Positions 42,969 to 51,834 of a DNA stretch of 64,000 nt are shown here, piece after piece. The position numbers and the translations under genes were made by a program. Origin of the DNA: Sphingomonadaceae bacterium. Its GTDB lineage: Bacteria > Pseudomonadota > Alphaproteobacteria > Sphingomonadales > Sphingomonadaceae. The notes under the pieces were generated by a model. The model was not told the DNA's origin. It made no database searches and saw only the letters and a program-made list of their open reading frames with translations. The DNA lies in NCBI GenBank assembly GCA_019239915.1, contig JAFAZF010000028.1:26282-90281 (forward strand), given 5' to 3'. Within the stretch, counting starts at the first letter, position 1, and every line of letters begins with the position of its first letter.

Positions 42969-44000
42969 TCATGCATTGGAGCGAAAACGGCGGGCAAGCG
43001 CCTTGACTCCGGCGCGGGCGGCGCCGGCGAGCCCGCGCGGGGACTTGGGATCGAAGAGTTCGAGCCGGTAGAGCGGCCGGCGCCGGTCCATCCAGTCGGC
43101 CTTGTAGGCGTCGTCGCCGGTGCCATAGTCGATCAGCGTCGGGCGATCGCGATCAAGGACATGCGCGAACATCGCGGCGGAGAGTTGCGTGCCCGGCGAA
43201 ATGTCGCGGGCATGCGTGTCGTAGGCGAGCTTGTGGATCGTGGCGTGGCCGTTCTCGACCAGCCAGAGCTGCGCCGCCACCGGCCGCCCTTCGTAGCGGC
43301 CGATGCCGAGCCGGAGCGTGCCCGCCGCACCTTCCTGTTCGGCGAGCGCGCGCAGGAAGGCGGGGGCGCCTTCGTCGGGCTTCCAGCTCGCGGCGTAGAC
43401 GGCCTCGTAAGCGTCCCAAGCCTCCGGCTCGAAGCGATCGCAGATGGCGAGATCGAGCGGCGCACGAGCGCGGCGGCGCGCGAGGGTGCTGCGCAGCTTG
43501 CCCGGTCGGGATTGCCAATAGCGGGTGAAGTCGAGCCCGTCGGTATCGGCGATCCAGTTGCCGCTCGTCTCGCTGCGCGTTGCGATCCAGCCGGCGGCGC
43601 GGAAGGCGGTCTGCGTCGTGTCGGCATCCGCGGCCAGCATCGGTTTCAGCTCGAGCCGTGCGAACCGGCCGCGCAGCGCCCGCGCGAGCGCGATCCGGGC
43701 ATCGTCGCCGGCCGCACCGGTGACGACCGGCCGGAAGGCGAGCGTGTACCAGCGCGCGAACGCTTCCGCGCTGTTGCCGCGATCGTCGAGGAACAGCCAG
43801 GCGGCGCCGTCCGCTGTGCGAGCACGGGCTATGACGGGCTTCGCGTCGGGCAGCACGTGGCGCGCGGTAAGGCGCAGCCAGTCGGCGCGGTCGTAGAGCC
43901 GCGGCTGGGCCGAACGCTCCAGCGCGTCGCCGGCATCGACGATCGCGGCATCGATGCCGTCGAACAGCGCCACATCGAACGGTTTCGCCGCGCCCGGCAT
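42969..44000 (-). CDS. GNAT-fold acyltransferase of the XrtA locus
   Basis: A 343-aa protein of the BioF2/FemAB-like GNAT type (Acetyltransf_6). The C-terminal fold contains RLGIGRYEGRPVAAQLWLVENGHATIHKLAYD, then DYGTGDDAYKADWMD, a common end of this family. The substrate is probably an acyl- or aminoacyl-carrier. The start MPGAAKPFDV is placed by GGAG 8 nt upstream; the ORF track adds 21 residues. It leads the minus-strand arm and is divergent from the ligase gene. Confidence 0.82.
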   Translation of the reverse strand: MPGAAKPFDVALFDGIDAAIVDAGDALERSAQPRLYDRADWLRLTARHVLPDAKPVIARARTADGAAWLFLDDRGNSAEAFARWYTLAFRPVVTGAAGDDARIALARALRGRFARLELKPMLAADADTTQTAFRAAGWIATRSETSGNWIADTDGLDFTRYWQSRPGKLRSTLARRRARAPLDLAICDRFEPEAWDAYEAVYAASWKPDEGAPAFLRALAEQEGAAGTLRLGIGRYEGRPVAAQLWLVENGHATIHKLAYDTHARDISPGTQLSAAMFAHVLDRDRPTLIDYGTGDDAYKADWMDRRRPLYRLELFDPKSPRGLAGAARAGVKALARRFRSNA

Positions 44001-44090
44001 CGCGCTATCTCCGCCCGCATGAGCCTGCTGCCCGCTGTGGCGCGAACAGGAGCCCGCGTGCAACCCCAGCGCTTAGACGATGCTCGTGCC

Positions 44091-45614
44091 ATGCCCGATC
44101 CCACGCCACCCAATCCCGTCGCGGAGCGCCTCGATCGGCTGGCGTTGCGCGGCGCGCGCGCTGCGCCGGCGCTGATCGACGGCGCCGGCACGCTCGATCA
44201 TGCCGGGCTCGATGCCGCGATCGGCGCGGCGGCGGCGTGGCTCGCCGCCTGCGCCGGGCCGGGTGATCGCATCGCGAGCTGGCTGCCCAAGACGCGCGCG
44301 GCCTGCATCCTGCCGCTCGCCTGCGCGCGTGCCGGGCTCGTCCACGTGCCGATCAATCCGCTGCTGCGCCGTGCGCAGGTCGCGCACATCCTCGCCGATT
44401 GCGAGCCGCGGCTGCTGATCTCACAGGCTGCCCGGCTCGCGATGCTGACGGCGGACGACCTCCCCGCAGGCTGCGCGGCGTCGGACGAGAGCGCGCTGCC
44501 GCTGGCAGGGAAGGGATTGCCGGCCTCGCAGGGTGATGCGGGTGCGCTCGCCGCGATCCTCTACACCTCGGGATCGACCGGTCGGCCGAAGGGCGTGATG
44601 CTGAGCCACGCCAATCTCTGGCTCGGCGCGATCTCGGTCTCGCATTATCTTGCCTTCGGTCCGACGACGCGGACGCTTTGCGCGCTGCCGTTGAGCTTCG
44701 ATGCCGGGCTCAACCAGATGCTGGCGACATGGAGCGCCGGCGGCGCCGCGGTGCCGCTCGATTATCTAATGCCGAAGGACGTCGTGCGCGCGGTCGCGCG
44801 GCACCGAATCACCGCGCTTTGCGGCGTTCCGCCGCTGTGGATCCAGCTCGTCGAGGCCGATTGGCCCGAGGAGGCGCGATCGTCGCTGCGCTGCCTGGCG
44901 ACCACGGGCGGGCGGCTGCCGGTGCCGATCGTGCGGCGGCTGCGCGCGCTGTTCCCGGATGCGGCGCTGCATCTGATGTATGGCCTCACAGAGGCGTTCC
45001 GCTCGGCTTCGCTCGATCCCGCGCTGGTCGACGCGCATCCGGAGTCGGTCGGCCGCGCGATCCCCTTCGCCGAGGTGCTGGTGCTGCGCCCCGACGGGAC
45101 GCTCGCGGCTGCCGACGAGCCGGGCGAACTGGTCCATGCCGGGCCGCTGGTCGCGCAGGGCTATTGGCGCGATCCCGAGCGAACGGCGGCGCGCTTCCGG
45201 CCGGCGCCGGCGGCGTCGGGCGAAGGCGGCGTCGCGGTGTGGTCCGGCGATACGGTGGCGCGCGACGCATCTGGGCTGCTGCGCTTCGTCGGGCGCGACG
45301 ACGAGATGATCAAGGTTTCGGGCAACCGCCTGTCGCCGACCGAGATCGAGGAGATGGCGGTGGCCTCCGGCGCGGCGGCGGAAGCGGTCGCGCTCGGCGT
45401 CGCCGACGAACGCCTGGGGCAGGCGGTGCTGCTCGTCGCGCGGCCGGTAGCTGGTCTGGCGGTGGCGGACGCGGAAGCGCGGCTTACCGACTGGTTCCGC
45501 CGCGAGGCGCCGGCGTGGATGCATCCGCGCCGGATCGTGTGGCGCGAGGCGCTGCCGCGTACGCCCAACGGCAAGCTCGATCGCGTCGCGTTGCGTGCGG
45601 AGCTCGTGTCGTGA
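44091..45614 (+). CDS. Acyl-CoA ligase (AMP-forming), XrtA system-associated
   Basis: A 507-aa ANL-superfamily ligase. Motifs: P-loop ILYTSGSTGRPKGVMLSH, MYGLTEAFRSA, the ATP hinge SGDTVARDASGLLRFVGRDDEMIKVSGNRLSPTEIEE, and the catalytic Lys near PRTPNGKLDR. It would activate an acid as an adenylate, likely for loading onto the ACP in the opposite arm. The start MPDPTPPNPVAERLD is the best choice, though no strong ribosome site is seen; an in-frame ATG 24 codons earlier is the alternative. The 817-aa ORF in the track is a read-through. Confidence 0.88.
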   Translation: MPDPTPPNPVAERLDRLALRGARAAPALIDGAGTLDHAGLDAAIGAAAAWLAACAGPGDRIASWLPKTRAACILPLACARAGLVHVPINPLLRRAQVAHILADCEPRLLISQAARLAMLTADDLPAGCAASDESALPLAGKGLPASQGDAGALAAILYTSGSTGRPKGVMLSHANLWLGAISVSHYLAFGPTTRTLCALPLSFDAGLNQMLATWSAGGAAVPLDYLMPKDVVRAVARHRITALCGVPPLWIQLVEADWPEEARSSLRCLATTGGRLPVPIVRRLRALFPDAALHLMYGLTEAFRSASLDPALVDAHPESVGRAIPFAEVLVLRPDGTLAAADEPGELVHAGPLVAQGYWRDPERTAARFRPAPAASGEGGVAVWSGDTVARDASGLLRFVGRDDEMIKVSGNRLSPTEIEEMAVASGAAAEAVALGVADERLGQAVLLVARPVAGLAVADAEARLTDWFRREAPAWMHPRRIVWREALPRTPNGKLDRVALRAELVS

Positions 45615-46861
45615 AGGCGACGGGGCCGATCCCGGCCGGCTTCCGCGCGATCGATGGCGAGCTCGCGATCGGCGGCGTGCGCGCCTCGGAGCTGGTCGCT
45701 CGGGTGGGCGACACGCCGCTGTTCGTCTATGATCTCGGCCGCGTGCGCGCGCAGGTCGCGCGGCTGCGTTCGGCCCTGCCGGCGGGGGTCGCGGTCCACT
45801 ACGCCATCAAGGCGAACCCCTTCGCGCCGCTGGTCGCAGCGATGGCCGCGCTGGTCGACGGCTTCGACGTCGCGTCGGCGGGCGAGCTCGCGATCGTGCA
45901 GGGCGCGGGTGTCGCGGCGGATCGGATCAGCTTCGCGGGGCCGGGCAAGCGCGACGACGAGCTCGCCGCAGCGATCGCCGCCGGGATCACGCTCAACCTC
46001 GAATCGGAGGGCGAAGCCGATCGCGCGCTGCGCATCGCCGAGCGCACGGGCGCGACACCGCGCCTCGCGGTGCGCGTCAACCCCGCGTTCGAGCTGCGCG
46101 GATCGGGCATGCGCATGGGTGGCCGCGCGACGCCGTTCGGGCTCGACGAGGACCGCGTCCCCGCGCTCGTCCGGCGGCTGATCGCGACGGGCGCCGAGTG
46201 GCGCGGCTTCCACATCTTCGCGGGTAGCCAGGCGCTCGACGCCGCCGCGATCGTCGCGACGCAGGCGGAGTCGCTGGCGTTGGCGGCGCGGCTGGCGGAA
46301 ACCGCCGGCGCATCGCCGCCGCTGGTCAATCTCGGCGGCGGTTTCGGCATTCCCTATTTCGCGGGCGATGCGCCGCTCGACGTCGAGGCGATCGGCGCCG
46401 GTTTGGCCGACGCGCTCGCTCGCCGCGCCGCAGCGCTCGCCGATGCCGAGTTCGCGATCGAGCTCGGCCGCTGGCTGGTCGGCGAGGCCGGCGTCTATCT
46501 CACGCGCATCATCGACAGGAAGGAGAGCCAGGGCCGCATCTTCCTCATCGTCGACGGCGGCATGCACCACCAGCTGGCGGCGTCCGGCAATCTCGGCGCT
46601 GCGGTTCGCCGCAACTATCCGGTCGCGATCGCCAGTCGTTTCGACGCGTTCCAAGAAGATGTGGTTAACATCGTTGGTTGCCTTTGTACGCCACTCGACC
46701 GTCTTGCGGACGATGTGATGTTGCCGCGGGCAGAAATCGGCGATCTCGTTGCAGTGTTACTGGCCGGAGCCTATGGACTTACTGCAAGCCCCAGTGCCTT
46801 TTTAGGACATCGTTTACCACGAGAATTGCTCGTGAATGGGCTGGCGGAGTCAATTTCCTAA
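45611..46861 (+). CDS. PLP-dependent decarboxylase, XrtA system-associated
   Basis: A 416-aa fold-type III enzyme of the ornithine/diaminopimelate decarboxylase family. The PLP lysine lies in VHYAIKANPFAPL, the phosphate loop is NLGGGFGIPYF, and the C-terminal GCLCTPLDRL carries the expected substrate-side Cys. The XrtA-linked members have no proven substrate. The GTG start overlaps the ligase stop (GTGA). The last ~200 bp are visibly AT-richer than the rest, although the frame and fold continue normally. Confidence 0.88.
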   Translation: MKATGPIPAGFRAIDGELAIGGVRASELVARVGDTPLFVYDLGRVRAQVARLRSALPAGVAVHYAIKANPFAPLVAAMAALVDGFDVASAGELAIVQGAGVAADRISFAGPGKRDDELAAAIAAGITLNLESEGEADRALRIAERTGATPRLAVRVNPAFELRGSGMRMGGRATPFGLDEDRVPALVRRLIATGAEWRGFHIFAGSQALDAAAIVATQAESLALAARLAETAGASPPLVNLGGGFGIPYFAGDAPLDVEAIGAGLADALARRAAALADAEFAIELGRWLVGEAGVYLTRIIDRKESQGRIFLIVDGGMHHQLAASGNLGAAVRRNYPVAIASRFDAFQEDVVNIVGCLCTPLDRLADDVMLPRAEIGDLVAVLLAGAYGLTASPSAFLGHRLPRELLVNGLAESIS

Positions 46862-46955
46862 CAAAATCTTTACCTCTTGCGCGCATGAGCAGGCTCATCC
46901 TGCGTGATCTCCGCTGTCGTTCGGCGGTCACGCGGTCGGGCATGAGAGGTGGCGT

Positions 46956-47603
46956 ATGCGCGTTGCGTTCGGAGCGAAGCTGGTTCTGGGGTGCGCGGTC
47001 GCACCGTTGCTGCTCACCGCCTGCGCCGGCGATGGCGGCCATGTCGCGCAGCTGCCGCCCGCGACTTTCGTCGCCAGCGAGCAGAAGCCGTCGGAAGATT
47101 ATGTCATCGGGCCGCTCGACGCGCTCACCATCTTCGTGTGGCGCAATCCGGAACTCGGCGGGAAGGTCCAGGTCCGTCCCGACGGCCGCATCTCGACGCC
47201 GCTGATCCAGGATATGCAGGCTGTCGGCAAGACGCCGACGGAACTCGCCGCCGACATCAAGCAGGCGCTGACCAAATATGTCACCGATCCGCTGGTCTCG
47301 GTGATGGTCGACAATTTCGCGGGCACCTATTCGCAGCAGGTCCGCGTCGTCGGCGCGACCGAGAAGCCGGCGTCGCTGCCCTATCGCGCCAACATGACGC
47401 TGCTCGACGCCATGATCGCGGTCGGCGGGCTCAACCAATATGCCGCCGGCAACAAGGCGCGCCTCGTCCGCTTCGACAAGGAGACGGGCAAGCAGAGCGA
47501 GTTCAACGTCCGCATCGCCGATCTGCTCAAGCATGGCGACACGCATGCCAACGTCCAGCTCCAGCCGGGCGACGTGATCATCATCCCCGAAGCCATGTTC
47601 TGA
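46956..47603 (+). CDS. Polysaccharide export outer-membrane lipoprotein (Wza-like), XrtA type
   Basis: A 215-aa lipoprotein. The lipobox is LLTACAG (about 19-25), followed by a poly-export domain (SEDYVIGPLDALTIFVWRNPELGGKVQVRPDGRISTPLI) and a SLBB domain (QVRVVGATEKPASLPYRANMTLLDAMIAVGG). It would form the outer-membrane channel for the polymer. It is the first gene of the export part, 95 bp after the decarboxylase, a gap that may hold a promoter. Confidence 0.9.
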   Translation: MRVAFGAKLVLGCAVAPLLLTACAGDGGHVAQLPPATFVASEQKPSEDYVIGPLDALTIFVWRNPELGGKVQVRPDGRISTPLIQDMQAVGKTPTELAADIKQALTKYVTDPLVSVMVDNFAGTYSQQVRVVGATEKPASLPYRANMTLLDAMIAVGGLNQYAAGNKARLVRFDKETGKQSEFNVRIADLLKHGDTHANVQLQPGDVIIIPEAMF

Positions 47604-47619
47604 GAAGGGCGCCGGGGGA

Positions 47620-49140
47620 ATGAACGCCGTTTGGGAAGAAGCGCGGATCGCGCTGCACGTCATCTGGCAGCGGCGCTGGATCGCGCTCGCCGCCGCCTGG
47701 GCCATCGCGCTGATCGGCTGGCTCGCGATCAGCCTCGTGCCGAACCGCTACGAGAGCAGCGCCAAGATCTTCGTGCAATCGGGCTCGGTGCTGTCCGACA
47801 AGGTCGGCATCACGCCGAACGACCAGCGCGCCGATATCGATCGCGTGCAGGGCACGCTCTTGTCCGCCGACAACCTCGCGCAGGTCGTACGCGGCACCGA
47901 TCTCGCGCGCCAGGCGACCAACCCGGCCGACATGAACGCGCAGATCGTCCGCCTGCAGAAGGCCGTCACGGTCAAGCAACTCGGCGACAACCTCTTCACG
48001 ATCACCGCAGACATGTCGGCGGGCGGCTTCTCGGACGGGCAGAACGCCAAGCTCGCGCGCGCCGTCGTGCAGAAGCTGATCGACCAGTTCGTCAGCGAAA
48101 ACGTCGCCGGCAGCCGCAACGACAACGAGAATTCGCTGCACTTCCTCGATGCGCAGCTCGCCCAGCGCCAGCAGCAGCTCGCTACCGCCGAGCAGAAGCA
48201 GATCGATTTCGAACAGCGCTTCATGGGCCTGCTCCCCGGCACCGGCTCGATCGAGGAGCGGATGTCGACGGCGCGCTCGCAGCTCGACGATATCGAGAGC
48301 AACCTCGCCGCGGCGCAGAGCTCGCTCGCCGCGGTCTCCAGCGAGATGGGCTCGACGCCGGCGACGATTGCGGCGCCCTCCCTGGGCGGCGGTGGCGGCG
48401 GCCTGTCCGATCTCCAGGGCCAGCTCGCCGGCCTCAAGGCGCGCGGCCTCACCGACATGCATCCCGATGTCGTCGCGCTGAAGACGCAGATCGCGGCGAT
48501 GCAGGCGGCCGGCGCGGGCGGTGCCAGCGCCGGCGGCACGCAGCCCAACCCGCTCTACGTCTCGCTGCGCGGCATGGCGGCCGAGAAGCAGGCGACCGTC
48601 TCCGCGCTGTCGGCACGGCGCGCGCAGATCTCCTCCGAGATCGCGCAGTTCCAGGCCAAGCAGGCCGCGCAGCCCGAAGTCGCCTCGCAGGCCGCGCAGC
48701 TCGCGCGCGATCACGACGTTCTCAAGGCCGCCTACGACAAGCTGCTGCAGGATCGCGAGGACGTGAAGCTGCGCGCCGATGCCGAGGCGCAGGGCTCCGG
48801 CGTGCAGTTCCGCGTGATCGATCCGCCGTCGGCGCCGCGCGTGCCGGTGGCGCCCAACCGGCCGCTGCTACTCACCGGCGTGCTGCTGCTCGCGGTCGCG
48901 GGCGGCGCGGGCGCGGCCTATGCCCACGCCAAGCTCCAGAGCAGCTACTCGACGGTCGACCAGCTCGCGCTGGCGAGCGGGCTGCAGGTGGTCGGCGCGG
49001 TTACCGCGGTGCTCGCCCCACGACAGAAGGCAGAGCGCGGGGAGAAGCTCAAATGGTTCGCCGGCGGCGGCGCGGCGCTGGGCGGGGCCTATGCGCTCCT
49101 GCTCGTCGTCGAGCTCGTTCGCCGCGCGATGACGGCATGA
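47620..49140 (+). CDS. Polysaccharide chain-length determinant (Wzz-like), XrtA type
   Basis: A 506-aa inner-membrane protein. An N-terminal helix (WIALAAAWAIALIGWLAISL) and a C-terminal helix (LLLTGVLLLAVAGGAGAAYAHA) flank a long coiled-coil domain (HFLDAQLAQRQQQLATAEQKQIDFEQ; and AEKQATVSALSARRAQISSEIAQFQAKQAA). A Gly-rich hinge, LGGGGGGLSDLQGQLAGLKARG, lies in the middle. It controls chain length and works with the autokinase encoded next. The two adjacent ORFs in other frames are shadows. Confidence 0.9.
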   Translation: MNAVWEEARIALHVIWQRRWIALAAAWAIALIGWLAISLVPNRYESSAKIFVQSGSVLSDKVGITPNDQRADIDRVQGTLLSADNLAQVVRGTDLARQATNPADMNAQIVRLQKAVTVKQLGDNLFTITADMSAGGFSDGQNAKLARAVVQKLIDQFVSENVAGSRNDNENSLHFLDAQLAQRQQQLATAEQKQIDFEQRFMGLLPGTGSIEERMSTARSQLDDIESNLAAAQSSLAAVSSEMGSTPATIAAPSLGGGGGGLSDLQGQLAGLKARGLTDMHPDVVALKTQIAAMQAAGAGGASAGGTQPNPLYVSLRGMAAEKQATVSALSARRAQISSEIAQFQAKQAAQPEVASQAAQLARDHDVLKAAYDKLLQDREDVKLRADAEAQGSGVQFRVIDPPSAPRVPVAPNRPLLLTGVLLLAVAGGAGAAYAHAKLQSSYSTVDQLALASGLQVVGAVTAVLAPRQKAERGEKLKWFAGGGAALGGAYALLLVVELVRRAMTA

Positions 49141-49147
49141 GGCGCCT

Positions 49148-50044
49148 ATGACCCAGCACAGCAGCATCCGTCCCCGCGTGTCGCTCATCGAGCGGGCCGC
49201 CAAGGCTTACGACTTCAGGGCGGCGCTCGAAGCCTCGGACGCCGCGCCCGAGCCGGTTCGGTCCGCAGCCGCCGCCGATGAGGCCGCGCCGGCAGTCGAT
49301 CCGGCATGGAAGGCGGCGCCGTTCGAGGGGCGGCTCGGCCGCATCGCGCGCGACCAGCTCGCCGAGCGCGGCTTCATCATTCCCGACGCGGCGCCCTCGG
49401 TGCTCGCCGAGGAATATCGGATCATCAAGCGCGAGCTGCTGCTCGATGCCGATACGATCGCACGCGGCCGCGTCATCCTCGTCGCTTCGGGGGCATCGGG
49501 CGAAGGCAAGACGTTCAGCGCGGTCAACCTCGCGCTCTCCTGCGCGCAGGAGCGCGACATCGAGGTGGTGCTCGTCGATGCCGACGTCGCCAAGCCCGAG
49601 GTGCTCGCGACGCTCGGCTTGGACAACGGACCCGGCCTGCTCGATGCGCTCGCCGATCCGACCGTGCGCATCGAGGATTGCCTGATCCGCACCGACGTGC
49701 CCAATCTCGTCGTGCTGCCCGCCGGCACCGCGCGCAACGAGGCGACCGAGCTGCTCGCGTCGGGCCGCACCAAGGCGCTGCTCGAAGGGCTGATCGCGGC
49801 CAATCCCCGCCGCCTCGTGATCCTCGATTCGCCGCCAGCGCTGGCCGCCTCGCCAGCCTCGGTGCTCGCGCTCGTCGCAGGACAGGCGCTCGTCGTCGTC
49901 CGCGCCGACAAGACGCCGGAGCGGGCGCTGCGCGAGACCGTCGCGCTGCTGAACCACTGCCCGCAGATCCGGCTGCTGCTCAACAGCGTCGAATATGCCG
50001 GCTCCAGCCGCCGCTTCGGCTCTTATTACGGACAGGTGCAATGA
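49148..50044 (+). CDS. XrtA-associated tyrosine autokinase
   Basis: A 298-aa BY-kinase. Walker A is LVASGASGEGKTFSAVNLAL (about 112-131), Walker A' is VVLVDADVAKP, and Walker B is RRLVILDSPPA. The C-terminal tail RRFGSYYGQVQ has only two or three Tyr rather than a long cluster, as is usual for this branch. It regulates polymer export with the Wzz-like partner encoded 7 nt upstream. Its stop overlaps the next gene (ATGA). Confidence 0.9.
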   Translation: MTQHSSIRPRVSLIERAAKAYDFRAALEASDAAPEPVRSAAAADEAAPAVDPAWKAAPFEGRLGRIARDQLAERGFIIPDAAPSVLAEEYRIIKRELLLDADTIARGRVILVASGASGEGKTFSAVNLALSCAQERDIEVVLVDADVAKPEVLATLGLDNGPGLLDALADPTVRIEDCLIRTDVPNLVVLPAGTARNEATELLASGRTKALLEGLIAANPRRLVILDSPPALAASPASVLALVAGQALVVVRADKTPERALRETVALLNHCPQIRLLLNSVEYAGSSRRFGSYYGQVQ

Positions 50045-51777
50045 TACTTCGTACGTCCACGCGGCTTTCGCTCGCCGCGCTCGCGATCGGCCTTGCCGCG
50101 CCCGCCTTCGCGCAAGCCGCGCCCGACGGAGATGTCGGTGCGCCCTATTCGGTGCCATCGGACACCGGTTCGCCGATGATGCCGCCGCCGCCGAGCGCGG
50201 GTGGCAGCGGGGCGCCGGCAGGACGTAGCGGCATCCAGATCCATCCCTATCTCGAAGTCGATCAGGTGCTCGATGCGCCGATCTCGGGCGGCGGCGACGT
50301 GCTCACCTATACCGACCTCTCGGCCGGCATCGACGTCGCGGTCTCGGAGCGCAACATCCAGGCGCAGCTCGATTATCGCTACGATCATAATTTCGCGTGG
50401 GGCCATCATTTCGGCGACGAGGACACGCATAACGGCCTCGCCAGCGTCGACTGGGCGGCGATCCCCGGGCTCGTCAGCGTCGACGGCGCCGCGATCGTCA
50501 CCCGCGCGCGCGACAGCCTCGATTTCGCCAGCCCGGACTTTCTGACCCGCGATCACGCTAATACGCAGCTGCTCTACGGCGCCTATGTCGGGCCGACGAT
50601 CAGCCATCAATTCGGCGATCTCAACGCCACCGCCGCCTATCATTTCGGCTACACCCATGCCGACAATGGCGAGGGCACGCTGGTGCTCGGCCCCGGCCAG
50701 CCGGTGTTCGACGATTTCTCCAACGAATACAACCACACGATCAACGCCAGCGTCGGCGAGCGGCCGGGCGCGCTGCCGTTCGGCTGGACGCTCAGCGGCT
50801 ACTGGGAGCGGGATCAGCAGGACTTTCTGCACGCTCGCTTCGAGGACAAATATGTTCGCGGCGACATCACGCTGCCGGTCTCCTACACCGTCGCGCTCGT
50901 CGGCGGCGTCGGCTACGAGAAGCTCGAGCAGAACGAGCGTCAGCTTCTGGTCGACGGCAGCGGCAACGCGATCCTCACCGGCAGCGGGCGGCTCCAGAGC
51001 GATCCCAACGCGCCGCGCCTGCTCGTCTACGAACAGGATGGGCTGATCTGGGACGCCGGCCTCTCCTGGCGGCCCAACGCCCGCACCCGCTTCGAGATTC
51101 GCGGCGGCCGCCGCTACGGCGAGTGGGTCGCCTATGGCTCGCTCGACTATCAGATGTCGCGTACCGCGCACCTCCAAGGCGGCCTGTTCGACGACGTCCA
51201 GACCTTCGGCCACGGCGTCAGCACCGCAATCGCCGGGCTGCCGACCAGCTTCAACGCGGCCTACAGCCCGCTTGTCGGCAATCTCAACGGCTGCGTGCTC
51301 GGCGTCGGCGGCGGGCAGGGCGCTTGCGTCGGCACCGCGCTCACCTCGATCAACGGCAACCTGTTCCGCGTCCAGGGCGGCTACCTCCTGCTTTCGGGCG
51401 AAGAGGGCCGCTGGAGCTACGGCCTCGGCGGCGACTATGTCCGCCGCCACTATCTGACCCCGACCGATGCGGTCGGCGCGACCTTCCTGTTCGCCGGCGT
51501 CACCGAGCAGGAGGCGACGGTCCAGGCCAATGTCGGCCGCCAGCTCTCGCCGATCTCGGGCGTCGACGGTGCGATCTACGGCACCTGGTACAAGAGCGAT
51601 CTCGCGGTGGTCGACGAACCATCGACCTACACGGCGGGCGCGACCGCGACCTATCACCGCAACTTCACGCCGCACCTGCTCGGCCAGGTCTCCGGCGCGA
51701 TCTACGGCTATGATTCGAGCCGCATCGACACGACGGTCGCGGCGTCGGCGCTGGTCGGCGCGCGATACACTTTCTGA
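50041..51777 (+). CDS. XrtA-system outer-membrane beta-barrel protein
   Basis: A 578-aa exported protein. The signal peptide MILRTSTRLSLAALAIGLAAPAFAQ is followed by a Pro-rich stretch and then alternating polar/aromatic strands typical of an outer-membrane beta barrel (VSERNIQAQLDYRYDHNFAWG, YGAYVGPTISHQFGDLNATAAYHF). The sequence ends VGARYTF, with a terminal Phe as in many barrels. It resembles the PEP-CTERM-associated outer-membrane family (TIGR03016-like). Role in polymer secretion is likely but unproven. Confidence 0.85.
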   Translation: MILRTSTRLSLAALAIGLAAPAFAQAAPDGDVGAPYSVPSDTGSPMMPPPPSAGGSGAPAGRSGIQIHPYLEVDQVLDAPISGGGDVLTYTDLSAGIDVAVSERNIQAQLDYRYDHNFAWGHHFGDEDTHNGLASVDWAAIPGLVSVDGAAIVTRARDSLDFASPDFLTRDHANTQLLYGAYVGPTISHQFGDLNATAAYHFGYTHADNGEGTLVLGPGQPVFDDFSNEYNHTINASVGERPGALPFGWTLSGYWERDQQDFLHARFEDKYVRGDITLPVSYTVALVGGVGYEKLEQNERQLLVDGSGNAILTGSGRLQSDPNAPRLLVYEQDGLIWDAGLSWRPNARTRFEIRGGRRYGEWVAYGSLDYQMSRTAHLQGGLFDDVQTFGHGVSTAIAGLPTSFNAAYSPLVGNLNGCVLGVGGGQGACVGTALTSINGNLFRVQGGYLLLSGEEGRWSYGLGGDYVRRHYLTPTDAVGATFLFAGVTEQEATVQANVGRQLSPISGVDGAIYGTWYKSDLAVVDEPSTYTAGATATYHRNFTPHLLGQVSGAIYGYDSSRIDTTVAASALVGARYTF

Positions 51778-51834
51778 AGATATTTGGCGGATGGCGCCGC
51801 GAGCGCCCGGACTGACGAGAAGCGGAGTTAGGCG

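Noticed and set aside
43161-44090. N-terminal part of the 817-aa ORF before the ligase
   Set aside because: Antisense to the GNAT-fold gene; the ligase itself starts near MPDPTPPNPV.
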